Part shown: piece by piece, positions 21,829-35,831 of the stretch
Layout: every line of letters begins with the position of its first letter
How positions within the stretch are numbered: the stretch's first letter is position 1
Origin: Cryptomeria japonica
Taxonomy: Eukaryota > Streptophyta > Pinopsida > Cupressales > Cupressaceae
Assembly (NCBI RefSeq): GCF_030272615.1
Contig: NW_026729337.1
Span: 31,784-95,783, forward strand
Direction of reading: 5' to 3'
DNA: 64,000 nt
Position numbers and translations under genes: made by a program
Notes under the pieces: model-generated
Told to the model about the DNA's origin: nothing
What the model saw: the letters and a program-made list of their open reading frames with translations, nothing else
Databases searched by the model: none

Positions 21829-23662
21829 AAGCATGTGCCAACTTCTTGTGATATGAGTGCTCCATACATACAACCAACCTCTCCTCCCCAATTGTCAATA
21901 TTCTTAGTGACAAATAGCTGAAATGTGGCATTCTCTTCAATACATCACATAGGCTCTCCAAATCTATATGTGCTAGATAATTTTAATTCACCACTTAGCA
22001 ATATGTGATATGGTAATAATTGTTTTCTCAAAGAAGATAAACAACAATCATGTAATGAAATTTTTAACAGGTTAAACACTTCGAAAAATTAAAAATTAAA
22101 CCATTAATGCAATACATTAGAACATGGGAATATGTTTTCCATGATTAGAGTGGGAAGAATAAATGGGTTGGTATAGCTCTCCATTGACTAATTTTCCTAA
22201 TGTACTGTGTCAACTTCAAAATAATGTTTGTATAGTTTTTCAATTCTATTTTATTTAGTGCAGCATTTCTAGTCTTTAAATTTGATGCAAAATGAAAGGG
22301 TTTCCATGTGCATTCAAGTATGTCCTTAACTTCTCCTTTCATTATTAAAAAAAATATATTTTATCTATTTGAGAAAATTTCTTAAGAGGAAGATAAAAAA
22401 AAAATTGTGCTCGTTATCAAACTATGATTTTTTGTTCCTTGGGAGATAGATAAAATTTGAGTGATTTGATGAGTTCCATAGAATGATAAACAAATTTGAA
22501 AAAGATAAAATTAATGGATGGTGTCCTAGCGATTCATTTCAAGAACATTCTTGAATTTAGGAAGAATATCAAATTTCCTATATGTAGATGGTATCTATTT
22601 GATTATTTATTTCACAAGTTTTTTGTGCCTAGCATAATGGATAATCATTATAGGTTTCACCTTGTCAATGTAATTATCCTTAATTTATTCCTTTGTGAAT
22701 ATTTGTTGGGTCTCATATGTAAGAAATACTATCATAAGACCCATGAAGTTAAATATTTAAAGAGGGTAGAGTTACTTACAAATACAAATAAATTAACAAG
22801 TTTTATTTGACCTAACTCCATGTTTCACTAAAACTAATTCCTTATGAGCTTGCCACTAAATATGGTTGAGACATAATAGTCCTAGGGTGATTTACTTTTG
22901 GAGGCATATAATCAAGTCCAATGTACAGTAAATAGTGTTGAAGACCTTCTCAAGAAATGAACTATAGCCCTTTGAAATTTACAAATTTGAGGGATATTTC
23001 AATTCAAATTATTACATATTATGCTAGGTCCTAGAAATGTAGTGTAATTAATAAATATGCATATGTCTATGACGCTTGTTTTGAATGTTCATTTTTTTTA
23101 ATGTAAATAGGCTATTTGAGTATTTGGACCATGGATCATACAGGGAATATACAAATATATTATTAATTTTAAAATCACTTACCCTCCCTATATCTCCATA
23201 TGGTATATCACCCTTTTTCACACTTTCTTGGAAGCCTTCTCTAGTTAATGGACAAAGTAGGTAGGAAATTAATGGGTTCTATACTTCATCTATGGTAAAG
23301 ATGTAGTGTTTGTTTGAATGAACCCTTTGTGGCTATATATACATTTCTCATCTAGAAATTGTAGAAATTTTTAGTATTTCTTTATTACCCTTATGTTGAA
23401 TATATTACGATTTTTGTAGAAGAAGTCTGTCTAATTAAGTAATGAATTTACTTAGTACCCATATTTCTTCTTTTTGGGAAAAGGTTGATGATAATATAGG
23501 ATACAATATGTATCACTATTGAAGAATTGTAATCAAAATTTATGTTTCTCCTATGGTTCCTCATTACTTGTTTATTTATAACCAACTAATAGTTATAGTA
23601 ATCATATGGTACATGTATGAGGTGGATAAATTTCATTCTAAGTAGCATTAGAAAGATAGTTA
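21829..23662 (+). repeat. Module B, copy 3
   Basis: Private T at 22619, which would change Val to Phe in the uncertain open frame; A at 22820. Confidence 0.85.
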
Positions 23663-25348
23663 CAACATTACCAATTTGAAGCTGAGAACATCACTATATT
23701 ATTAAGGGAGTCTTATGATCTTGTGGCTGGAATGGTGAAAGGTTATGGACTAAAATTGTATAAGAAAATATATTAAAATCCCAAGAATATTATTCATAGA
23801 GTGTTCACTACAATATTGGAAGGTCTTTTAATAAGAATAAATAATTTGAAGGGGATTATTTGTGAAAAAAATCCATAAAAAACTGAGAGAGATGGTAGGA
23901 TGGACAATATGGATAGGATGGTAGGAGCTGAGTTGATGTGGAAGTTGAATGATTTAGGGTATAAATGATGTTTCAATGATATCAAAGACACAATGAAGAT
24001 ATAATAGATTCTATAACTTTTAAGGTTGGGAAACACACACATAATAAACATGTATTTTTTCCATCCCATTGACGGTAGGAAGAATGTGATAATTAGGCAT
24101 AGTAGCTTATGGATATTTTTGGAGACAATTTCATGGAAGATGTAAGGAAAAAAAAATGTTTATAATTCTTCTCTAATAAATCTCTATGGTAGCTAACTAC
24201 CAATTAAAAGTGTAGAATTTTTGTGTGAAAAATGGAGATGAAACTCAAATAGCTAACTATCAATTGGCCAAAATATCTAGCTATACTATTGAGGACCAAT
24301 TTATCATAAATGAGGCACTCAAGATAGTTGTCATATTTGTAGTATGTCACTAAAAAAAATGAAAAAGTGTAGGGGACCATGACGCAAAGCTTGAACATAT
24401 TAAATCTTGGTCCCCACAAAATGATTTGAAGCTTTAGGCAAAGCATATGGCCATGAATATTTTATAAAGGGAAAACACACCAGGGAACAATTATAGCTTG
24501 CTAATGTGATTGAATAGAACCCATTCAATGGTCTTGATTAAATTATTATTGTAAGAGAACTAAAGCTCTAAAGGGGAGCAAAGAATTTGACAATGTATGA
24601 TTTTAATGTCAACATTATTATGAAGGAAAAGGTTTCCACATTGTTTTGTTAGAATTCTATCAACTCTTGTTCATGATTCAAATTGTCTTGGCTTCATTAA
24701 TATTTGGAATCAAATTAACTATGTGTGCTAAGCACATTACTAAAACCTTTGAACAAGATGAAATTTGCAATGGCCTGCTTCATCGTGTTTTTCTTAATTT
24801 TCCTTTAAATTTTTACATTAAAAAAATTATATATTACATAAAAATTGGTAAACCCTAATATAATATTTGGAGTGACAAATATACATTATAATGTGTATTA
24901 AAGCTTTGGTCAGATCCAAACCATAACGTACGGCCTGTTGTAGCAGGCTCATCATATAAGTTGTGTATGTTTTACAAAGCGCGATTAAAATCTTACTAAT
25001 TTATAATCCTTTCAAGTATTATGGATAGGCCCTTTCTTAGTTTTCTCAAACACGTAACTTTTTGTGACACCATAGCAAAAGTCTGTTGAAATTTTTTATG
25101 TACCTTTCGTGAATCATATTTAAGATTTGATTAAACTGAATATGTATATTCTTCAATACAAATGAAATTATATCCACTCAAGATAGATGAAAGCGATCTG
25201 GCCTTTAAAATGTGTCAGTGGTTAGTCAATGGCGATAGATGATATTTCTCCCTATCACCGCAGATCTGGATTGAAAAATACGTAAATGTATACTGAGTAT
25301 CCATGGCAGAATATCTTAATTAGGTGATTGGATCCACAATAAGTGTAT

Positions 25349-25549
25349 TCAACAGCAACTAGGATCTGGAATGTTGCCTTCACAGTTAGGACACGACGCT
25401 AACATCTCCACAATTTCAAGCAGATTATCAATGCCTGCATTTGTATTCACTATTTTGTTGAGGATTGGTCGAGCAGAGACAGCGAGGGAAAACACAACGT
25501 TGAGCACAAGCAGCAGTGCCATAACTTTCAGAAGCATCGATCTCGACAT
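25349..25549 (-). CDS. Small secreted four-cysteine peptide precursor, copy 3
   Basis: Same 66-residue product as at 7267-7467. Partner gene at 26063-26287. Confidence 0.78.
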   Translation of the reverse strand: MSRSMLLKVMALLLVLNVVFSLAVSARPILNKIVNTNAGIDNLLEIVEMLASCPNCEGNIPDPSCC

Positions 25550-25650
25550 ACTAATTGGCAGAATGAATGTTAACAAATGAAAAAACGTATTCGGTTTAGC
25601 GAGATAGAGAGCGAAGATCGAGAATGGTGATGGATAAACAAGGAAAATCG

Positions 25651-25928
25651 TATTTATAGAGACACACGACGGCGTGTGAGTATGTTTGATCAAGTCAAAA
25701 TTAAAATTTGTTCAACTAGGGTGATATTCAAAGTAAAAAATGGCGCGTGGAACTGCAACATTTCAAGAGGCGACAAAGGGACTTTGAATACCAACATTGA
25801 CTTATTCATATTGCACGTCAATTGTCTTCGCTCTCTATCAAGCATGAAAGCACCTTTAACACCAATATCACCAATTTCAATTTTGACCTATTCAAACACT
25901 TGCACTCCATCGTCCATCTCTATAAATA
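25651..25928. promoter_or_regulatory. Shared bidirectional promoter, copy 3
   Basis: Same elements as copy 1; TATA boxes at 25651-25658 and 25921-25928. Confidence 0.65.
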
Positions 25929-26062
25929 CGATTTACCTGGTTTATACATCACCATTCTCGATCTTCGCTCTCTATCTCTTAAAAAATTCACTCGGCTCTT
26001 CTTTCTTCATTTGTAAACCAATACGTACGTTTCTTTGCTTGATATTCATTCTGGCAATTAGT

Positions 26063-26287
26063 ATGGAGAGATCGATTCATCTGAAAGTTATGGCAGTGCT
26101 GCTCATGCTCAACGCTATGGTTTTCCTCGCTGTCTCTGCTCGACCAATCCTGACGGAAAAAGTGAATACAAATGCAAGCGTGAACAACAATGATTCAATT
26201 GATAATCTGGTTGAAATTGTGGAGATGTTAGCATCTGGTTCTAACTGTTCAGGCAACATCAAAGATCCTAATTGCCGCAAAAGATAA
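26063..26287 (+). CDS. Small secreted two-cysteine peptide precursor, copy 3
   Basis: Same 74-residue product as at 7981-8205. Confidence 0.76.
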   Translation: MERSIHLKVMAVLLMLNAMVFLAVSARPILTEKVNTNASVNNNDSIDNLVEIVEMLASGSNCSGNIKDPNCRKR

Positions 26288-26790
26288 AACAATGATGCAT
26301 AGAGTTACTGTGAATCCAACGCACATAACTAAGATTTTTCGCCACGGAAATCCGTGAGAGCTTTACATTATTTGGGTATTTTGTGGTCCATGGTGACAAC
26401 GAGAAAGAGAAATATAATTAAATCCCTTGGACACTACTCGCTGACACATTTTGAAACCAGAACGCTTTCATCCATCTGGATTGCGTAATATGTAATTATT
26501 TTTCTGTATTCAAGAATATACATATTCAGCCCAATCAAATCTTAAATATCAAATTTGTTTCATTAAATATTCGTTTTCTAATTGTTCATTGTTTTCCACA
26601 TTGAAGTTGGTGTGGTGGTAGCTCTAGTTTGTCGCAGAAATAACGTTTTCCTTTCTATTTCCCAATTATCATTAATCTTTTAGTGGTAAACTATCAAACT
26701 TATATTGAATCAAGTTTCCCTATTCCTCTTTGGATATCCCAATTACTTATACAAATTATACATATTACTTATTTATACCGTTAATTTAAG

Positions 26791-28670
26791 TAGCATAGGT
26801 CAACTTCTTGTGATATGATTAGTCAAGCAAGGAACCAAGCTCTCCTCCTCAATTGTCATTATTTTTAGTGAAAATTATTAGTAACAAAAAATGATACGTA
26901 GCATTATCTCAAAGGCATCATGCAAACCCTTCACATCTATCTGTGCTACATAATGTTAATTCACTACTCACCAAATGTCATATGGTCATAGTTTTTCCCT
27001 AAACAAAATCAACAACAATCAAAACTAATGGAATTTTAAACAAGTTAAACACTTATAAAATTAAAAAATGAAGCCATTAATGCAATGATTTCAAAAAAAT
27101 AAAGCTATTTAGTACTATTATTATAGCGAGAAGAATAAATGGATTTTATCTCTCTGTTTAGAACAGATTTGCTTCTAAGGTGAAAATTTTGCAACTAATT
27201 TTCCTAAGGTATTTTGTCAAGTTCAATTAGAGGATATAAAATATTGGAGGTGCGTTTTATGTAGTGCAACTTTCTTGGTACTTGAACTTGACACAAAATA
27301 AAAGGATGTTTATGTGCAGTCAAGTATGTCAAGTAGTGCAACTTTCTTGGCAATTGAATTTGGTAATTTTTCTAAAGCCAACAAAGTATTTGTGCTTCTT
27401 ATCTAACTATGAATTTTAGTTCCTTGAATTTTCTTTTAGTTTTGATAAAATCAAGAAAATGCTAACTCAATCATATAATATCTAATATTTTGAAGGATAA
27501 AGTGCCATGGCTTATCTAACCAATTTGCTAGAATGTTGGAGAAGTTTAAAAAACATATATTGAATGGTGTCCTAGCCAAAAGTAGGAATAATATTGAATT
27601 TGCTACAAGTAATTTTGGTCTATTGGATTATTTCATTAAAAAATTGCTTGAGACTAGCCTAATGAATAAAAATTATATGTTTGGCCTTGCCAAAGTTATT
27701 ATTTTTAATTGCTTCTTTTTTTAAAACTTTTTGGTTTTCATATGTAAGAAATATTATGTTACTTGACCTAAGAAGTTAATTATTAAAAGGAGAAACTATT
27801 GTTTACAACTGAAAGTAAGTTAAAATTTCTTTTCTCTTGAATCCCAATATCCTTGAAGTTTTTAAACTTTCTCAGCTTACCGCTAAATATTATTTAGACA
27901 AGAATAGTGATAGGTTCAAGTAGTTCTTAAGGTATATAATCAATTCTAACATGAAATAAAAGGTGTTGGATTTTGTTTGAAGAAATAAATTAGAGCCCTT
28001 TGAAATTAAGCAATTTGATGGATATTTTAGATTATTTTTCTAGGTACTAGGAATGTACTATAAGAAGCAAATATGCATATGTCTAATGCGCCTTCTTGTA
28101 AATATCCAAAAACATATGTAAATAGAATATTTAATTATGAGGCAGGGGTTGTAGCAGGATTCCATAAATCTATTATAAATTTTAAAATAGCTTACCCTCC
28201 TTGTACTTTCATATAGTATCCACTCTTGCACACTTTATTGCAAGCCTTCTCTTTTGAATGGACTAAGTAGTTAGGAAAGAAACTAGTTTTATACTTCATT
28301 TGTGTTAGACATGTTTTTATTGTCTAATTAAAAACAATGCAATTGGATATACATTTGTCTTGTAGAAGTTATAGATTTTTTATTATTTCTTTACTATCCT
28401 TATCCTTAATATACTAGGATTTATATAGCATAAGAATATCTAATTAAGTAATAAATTTTCTTAGTCCCCCTATTTATCTTTTTTGGTGAAATATTGATAA
28501 AATTTAGGATACAATATGTATCATGATTGAAGAACTATAACCATAATTATGGCTATCCTATAGTTCATCATTACTCGTCTACTTTTATGCCTAACCAAGT
28601 GATATCTCTAGTAATCATATGGTACATGTATGAGGTGGATAATATTTTATTTTAAGTAGCATTAGAAAGA
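26791..28670 (+). repeat. Module A, copy 3 / copy 4 junction
   Basis: Same as 8709-10588; no variant noticed. Confidence 0.85.
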
Positions 28671-29482
28671 TGGTTCCTATTAGAGTAAAAGGTTTTATTT
28701 ACTAAATTAATTTAATCATATTGATTAATTAATTAAGTCACCTTTTCCTTTTCTCACTTAAGCTAAATTTAGGAAGCTTTTTGGGGAATTTAATAATTAT
28801 TTTATTTCATGCATTCATCCCTTAGGGTTTGCTTTAGGGTTTTGATCTCCTTTATTAAACAATTGATCTCATTGTAATTATTCATTCTGGCAAGTTAATT
28901 CATTTGTGATTCTTCTTGCAATTGTCTCCAATTATTCTTGCACTCTCTTGTTTGTAGGATTTTCTCTTGTACGTGGCAGGTATTTGCATGCAGGCGATTA
29001 TTGGGCATTGTGGAATTCATCAATCATGAATTCTATCATGGTATCAGAAGTCCAGACCTGATGCACCTCATTCATCAAATTTGATATTTTCCTTATGAAA
29101 TTTTTTTGTTTGCATCTTGGGTCAATTCGAATCTCAAAATAAGATCTCTGAGGATTTGAAAATTCACGTTTTTTTGTGATCAAGGGGGGCGCCTATTGTT
29201 TTGGACCACCACCACCAGTGGTTAGAGACCTCCTCCCCTCCCCGACTGCCCTCCACCACCTCATGCCATCAACGGACCACCACCGCGCCACCAGTTTCAT
29301 TGTTAGAAGCCTTTTTGAGCCTATTGGGATTTTTTTGTGATATTGGGAGCAAACAGAGGCGTTCTTCGATAAACCATATATTGAAGTAGAATTTATTTTA
29401 GATTTCATTTCTGGTTTGACCTTTTCTATTTTAGAATTGATGTAAACTTTTGTTTTAATCTTTTCTATTTTGTTTTAACCGT
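28671..29482 (+). mobile_element. Copia-like LTR-retrotransposon 5' fragment, copy 4
   Basis: As in copy 1; primer binding site at 29039-29048. Confidence 0.6.
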
Positions 29483-29658
29483 TATCTCGTCATACTAACT
29501 GCCAAAACGAACCTGAAGCAAAGATGCGTGATAAAGAGAGTATATTGTATTTATAAACAGAGTGCAAGCGTTTATATAGGTCAAGAGTGATATTCGGTGA
29601 AAAAGGGTGAGATTCAAAGTAAAACAATGGAGCGTTGAATTGCAGCATTTTAAGAGGC
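29483..29658 (-). pseudogene. Relic third peptide gene, copy 4
   Basis: Same relic; start codon at 29493 (complement). Confidence 0.68.
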
Positions 29659-30869
29659 TCGAGCTCAAAAGATGCTTTTATTTTTCTTGAACCAAACGAT
29701 ACAGTAGAAGTTCAATGCATTTTTGGTTTCACCATTTTTCTTTTCATACAACCCTTTATAATTTATAAAAACATTTTTCAATAAATTTTTAAATTTTAAC
29801 CAAAATTGAAATGGTCAAGCAAAGAAAAAAAATGTTGAATAGCAGCAATGAGTATGCTGATCTTTAATGCTATTCATTATTGAAAAAGTGTCTTTGATGA
29901 CAAAGTGGACGTTATGATAAGTACAATAATTGAAAGGATACAATTTTAAAGGAAAAATCTTCAGAATCCTATCATCTAAAGTATCATAAATTGATGGAAC
30001 CTCAAACTGTACATTTTAAAATCTCTCCCAATGGGATGTTTCTTTTGAAATATTTTTTTTGTGTGCAAGGGTGAGCTAGTCATAGTTCTAGTCTTTTCAT
30101 GACCCCTTTTCTCCCAAGTACAATAGTTTGGAGTTTAGATGCACTTTCTATTATTCCACATTGGTTTTTTGTTCTTCCAATCATGGATCTTTAATTTACA
30201 TCTTTATGTCTCTTTTACCATTTATTAATAGGTAACATTACTTTTTAGCTATATACCATCATTTCATCCTTTCTAGTTGTCCTTTCCTTTATTGATGTTT
30301 TGTTATTAGCCTTAATAGCTTAATAATCTTTGATGAGTGACCACTTTAATGAATTGTCAAAATTTATTTGTATCCCTTTGTTGTTATTGCATATATATTC
30401 TTTTTTGTTTTCTATGAAGGAAGGTATAGTTAGAACCATTATGGTCCTTGTATCAAGTGTGCATGTTATAATATGATAGATGATAACTTTCATTTTCTTT
30501 ATATGTCAATCTAACATCAACAAGAGCATCGCTTATCATAGAATCTACCCACCTATGTGGTACAGTTGAAAGAACTAACATTTGGCTTGTTGCCAATAGA
30601 AATTTTCTATTTGTCTACATGTGTTCAATCCCTTTGTGAGATGTAAGAGGATCATTTGATAATAATATGTCATGTTTCTCTAAAGACTTAAAAGGGAGTT
30701 TTTGTTTGAGATATCTCATTCTTTGTTGCTTGTGGCCTATGAATTTTTTATGTTGAGGTGTCCCCCTCCTCTTGTATTATGAGATTTTCCTTGTACCGAC
30801 AAGTATATATTGATGTGTGATAAGATTCAACATATTTCCCACATCACTTCAACATATACTTGTTGCAGG

Positions 30870-32703
30870 AAGCATGTGCCAACTTCTTGTGATATGAGTG
30901 CTCCATACATACAACCAACCTCTCCTCCCCAATTGTCAATATTCTTAGTGACAAATAGCTGAAATGTGGCATTCTCTTCAATACATCACATAGGCTCTCC
31001 AAATCTATATGTGCTAGATAATTTTAATTCACCACTTAGCAATATGTGATATGGTAATAATTGTTTTCTCAAAGAAGATAAACAACAATCATGTAATGAA
31101 ATTTTTAACAGGTTAAACACTTCGAAAAATTAAAAATTAAACCATTAATGCAATACATTAGAACATGGGAATATGTTTTCCATGATTAGAGTGGGAAGAA
31201 TAAATGGGTTGGTATAGCTCTCCATTGACTAATTTTCCTAATGTACTGTGTCAACTTCAAAATAATGTTTGTATAGTTTTTCAATTCTATTTTATTTAGT
31301 GCAGCATTTCTAGTCTTTAAATTTGATGCAAAATGAAAGGGTTTCCATGTGCATTCAAGTATGTCCTTAACTTCTCCTTTCATTATTAAAAAAAATATAT
31401 TTTATCTATTTGAGAAAATTTCTTAAGAGGAAGATAAAAAAAAAATTGTGCTCGTTATCAAACTATGATTTTTTGTTCCTTGGGAGATAGATAAAATTTG
31501 AGTGATTTGATGAGTTCCATAGAATGATAAACAAATTTGAAAAAGATAAAATTAATGGATGGTGTCCTAGCGATTCATTTCAAGAACATTCTTGAATTTA
31601 GGAAGAATATCAAATTTCCTATATGTAGATGGTATCTATTTGATTATTTATTTCACAAGGTTTTTGTGCCTAGCATAATGGATAATCATTATAGGTTTCA
31701 CCTTGTCAATGTAATTATCCTTAATTTATTCCTTTGTGAATATTTGTTGGGTCTCATATGTAAGAAATACTATCATAAGACCCATGAAGTTAAATATTTA
31801 AAGAGGGTAGAGTTACTTACAAATACAAATAAATTAACAAGTTTTATTTGACCTAACTCCATGTTTCACTAAAACTAATTCCTTATGAGCTTGCCACTAA
31901 ATATGGTTGAGACATAATAGTCCTAGGGTGATTTACTTTTGGAGGCATATAATCAAGTCCAATGTACAGTAAATAGTGTTGAAGACCTTCTCAAGAAATG
32001 AACTATAGCCCTTTGAAATTTACAAATTTGAGGGATATTTCAATTCAAATTATTACATATTATGCTAGGTCCTAGAAATGTAGTGTAATTAATAAATATG
32101 CATATGTCTATGACGCTTGTTTTGAATGTTCATTTTTTTTAATGTAAATAGGCTATTTGAGTATTTGGACCATGGATCATACAGGGAATATACAAATATA
32201 TTATTAATTTTAAAATCACTTACCCTCCCTATATCTCCATATGGTATATCACCCATTTTCACACTTTCTTGGAAGCCTTCTCTAGTTAATGGACAAAGTA
32301 GGTAGGAAATTAATGGGTTCTATACTTCATCTATGGTAAAGATGTAGTGTTTGTTTGAATGAACCCTTTGTGGCTATATATACATTTCTCATCTAGAAAT
32401 TGTAGAAATTTTTAGTATTTCTTTATTACCCTTATGTTGAATATATTACGATTTTTGTAGAAGAAGTCTGTCTAATTAAGTAATGAATTTACTTAGTACC
32501 CATATTTCTTCTTTTTGGGAAAAGGTTGATGATAATATAGGATACAATATGTATCACTATTGAAGAATTGTAATCAAAATTTATGTTTCTCCTATGGTTC
32601 CTCATTACTTGTTTATTTATAACCAACTAATAGTTATAGTAATCATATGGTACATGTATGAGGTGGATAAATTTCATTCTAAGTAGCATTAGAAAGATAG
32701 TTA
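30870..32703 (+). repeat. Module B, copy 4
   Basis: A at 31861 and a private A at 32255. Confidence 0.85.
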
Positions 32704-34389
32704 CAACATTACCAATTTGAAGCTGAGAACATCACTATATTATTAAGGGAGTCTTATGATCTTGTGGCTGGAATGGTGAAAGGTTATGGACTAAAATTGT
32801 ATAAGAAAATATATTAAAATCCCAAGAATATTATTCATAGAGTGTTCACTACAATATTGGAAGGTCTTTTAATAAGAATAAATAATTTGAAGGGGATTAT
32901 TTGTGAAAAAAATCCATAAAAAACTGAGAGAGATGGTAGGATGGACAATATGGATAGGATGGTAGGAGCTGAGTTGATGTGGAAGTTGAATGATTTAGGG
33001 TATAAATGATGTTTCAATGATATCAAAGACACAATGAAGATATAATAGATTCTATAACTTTTAAGGTTGGGAAACACACACATAATAAACATGTATTTTT
33101 TCCATCCCATTGACGGTAGGAAGAATGTGATAATTAGGCATAGTAGCTTATGGATATTTTTGGAGACAATTTCATGGAAGATGTAAGGAAAAAAAAATGT
33201 TTATAATTCTTCTCTAATAAATCTCTATGGTAGCTAACTACCAATTAAAAGTGTAGAATTTTTGTGTGAAAAATGGAGATGAAACTCAAATAGCTAACTA
33301 TCAATTGGCCAAAATATCTAGCTATACTATTGAGGACCAATTTATCATAAATGAGGCACTCAAGATAGTTGTCATATTTGTAGTATGTCACTAAAAAAAA
33401 TGAAAAAGTGTAGGGGACCATGACGCAAAGCTTGAACATATTAAATCTTGGTCCCCACAAAATGATTTGAAGCTTTAGGCAAAGCATATGGCCATGAATA
33501 TTTTATAAAGGGAAAACACACCAGGGAACAATTATAGCTTGCTAATGTGATTGAATAGAACCCATTCAATGGTCTTGATTAAATTATTATTGTAAGAGAA
33601 CTAAAGCTCTAAAGGGGAGCAAAGAATTTGACAATGTATGATTTTAATGTCAACATTATTATGAAGGAAAAGGTTTCCACATTGTTTTGTTAGAATTCTA
33701 TCAACTCTTGTTCATGATTCAAATTGTCTTGGCTTCATTAATATTTGGAATCAAATTAACTATGTGTGCTAAGCACATTACTAAAACCTTTGAACAAGAT
33801 GAAATTTGCAATGGCCTGCTTCATCGTGTTTTTCTTAATTTTCCTTTAAATTTTTACATTAAAAAAATTATATATTACATAAAAATTGGTAAACCCTAAT
33901 ATAATATTTGGAGTGACAAATATACATTATAATGTGTATTAAAGCTTTGGTCAGATCCAAACCATAACGTACGGCCTGTTGTAGCAGGCTCATCATATAA
34001 GTTGTGTATGTTTTACAAAGCGCGATTAAAATCTTACTAATTTATAATCCTTTCAAGTATTATGGATAGGCCCTTTCTTAGTTTTCTCAAACACGTAACT
34101 TTTTGTGACACCATAGCAAAAGTCTGTTGAAATTTTTTATGTACCTTTCGTGAATCATATTTAAGATTTGATTAAACTGAATATGTATATTCTTCAATAC
34201 AAATGAAATTATATCCACTCAAGATAGATGAAAGCGATCTGGCCTTTAAAATGTGTCAGTGGTTAGTCAATGGCGATAGATGATATTTCTCCCTATCACC
34301 GCAGATCTGGATTGAAAAATACGTAAATGTATACTGAGTATCCATGGCAGAATATCTTAATTAGGTGATTGGATCCACAATAAGTGTAT

Positions 34390-34590
34390 TCAACAGCAAC
34401 TAGGATCTGGAATGTTGCCTTCACAGTTAGGACACGACGCTAACATCTCCACAATTTCAAGCAGATTATCAATGCCTGCATTTGTATTCACTATTTTGTT
34501 GAGGATTGGTCGAGCAGAGACAGCGAGGGAAAACACAACGTTGAGCACAAGCAGCAGTGCCATAACTTTCAGAAGCATCGATCTCGACAT
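34390..34590 (-). CDS. Small secreted four-cysteine peptide precursor, copy 4
   Basis: Same 66-residue product as at 7267-7467. Partner gene at 35104-35328. Confidence 0.78.
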   Translation of the reverse strand: MSRSMLLKVMALLLVLNVVFSLAVSARPILNKIVNTNAGIDNLLEIVEMLASCPNCEGNIPDPSCC

Positions 34591-34691
34591 ACTAATTGGC
34601 AGAATGAATGTTAACAAATGAAAAAACGTATTCGGTTTAGCGAGATAGAGAGCGAAGATCGAGAATGGTGATGGATAAACAAGGAAAATCG

Positions 34692-34969
34692 TATTTATAG
34701 AGACACACGACGGCGTGTGAGTATGTTTGATCAAGTCAAAATTAAAATTTGTTCAACTAGGGTGATATTCAAAGTAAAAAATGGCGCGTGGAACTGCAAC
34801 ATTTCAAGAGGCGACAAAGGGACTTTGAATACCAACATTGACTTATTCATATTGCACGTCAATTGTCTTCGCTCTCTATCAAGCATGAAAGCACCTTTAA
34901 CACCAATATCACCAATTTCAATTTTGACCTATTCAAACACTTGCACTCCATCGTCCATCTCTATAAATA
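34692..34969. promoter_or_regulatory. Shared bidirectional promoter, copy 4
   Basis: Same elements as copy 1; TATA boxes at 34692-34699 and 34962-34969. Confidence 0.65.
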
Positions 34970-35103
34970 CGATTTACCTGGTTTATACATCACCATTCTC
35001 GATCTTCGCTCTCTATCTCTTAAAAAATTCACTCGGCTCTTCTTTCTTCATTTGTAAACCAATACGTACGTTTCTTTGCTTGATATTCATTCTGGCAATT
35101 AGT

Positions 35104-35328
35104 ATGGAGAGATCGATTCATCTGAAAGTTATGGCAGTGCTGCTCATGCTCAACGCTATGGTTTTCCTCGCTGTCTCTGCTCGACCAATCCTGACGGAAA
35201 AAGTGAATACAAATGCAAGCGTGAACAACAATGATTCAATTGATAATCTGGTTGAAATTGTGGAGATGTTAGCATCTGGTTCTAACTGTTCAGGCAACAT
35301 CAAAGATCCTAATTGCCGCAAAAGATAA
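35104..35328 (+). CDS. Small secreted two-cysteine peptide precursor, copy 4
   Basis: Same 74-residue product as at 7981-8205. Confidence 0.76.
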   Translation: MERSIHLKVMAVLLMLNAMVFLAVSARPILTEKVNTNASVNNNDSIDNLVEIVEMLASGSNCSGNIKDPNCRKR

Positions 35329-35831
35329 AACAATGATGCATAGAGTTACTGTGAATCCAACGCACATAACTAAGATTTTTCGCCACGGAAATCCGTGAGA
35401 GCTTTACATTATTTGGGTATTTTGTGGTCCATGGTGACAACGAGAAAGAGAAATATAATTAAATCCCTTGGACACTACTCGCTGACACATTTTGAAACCA
35501 GAACGCTTTCATCCATCTGGATTGCGTAATATGTAATTATTTTTCTGTATTCAAGAATATACATATTCAGCCCAATCAAATCTTAAATATCAAATTTGTT
35601 TCATTAAATATTCGTTTTCTAATTGTTCATTGTTTTCCACATTGAAGTTGGTGTGGTGGTAGCTCTAGTTTGTCGCAGAAATAACGTTTTCCTTTCTATT
35701 TCCCAATTATCATTAATCTTTTAGTGGTAAACTATCAAACTTATATTGAATCAAGTTTCCCTATTCCTCTTTGGATATCCCAATTACTTATACAAATTAT
35801 ACATATTACTTATTTATACCGTTAATTTAAG

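Larger units (their letters stand above)
18083..27123 (+). repeat. Tandem repeat unit, copy 3
   Basis: Private T at 22619 (unit 4537, G elsewhere), in module B. First copy with A at unit 4738 (22820), the state then kept in copies 4-7. Still has C at unit 2968. Confidence 0.98.
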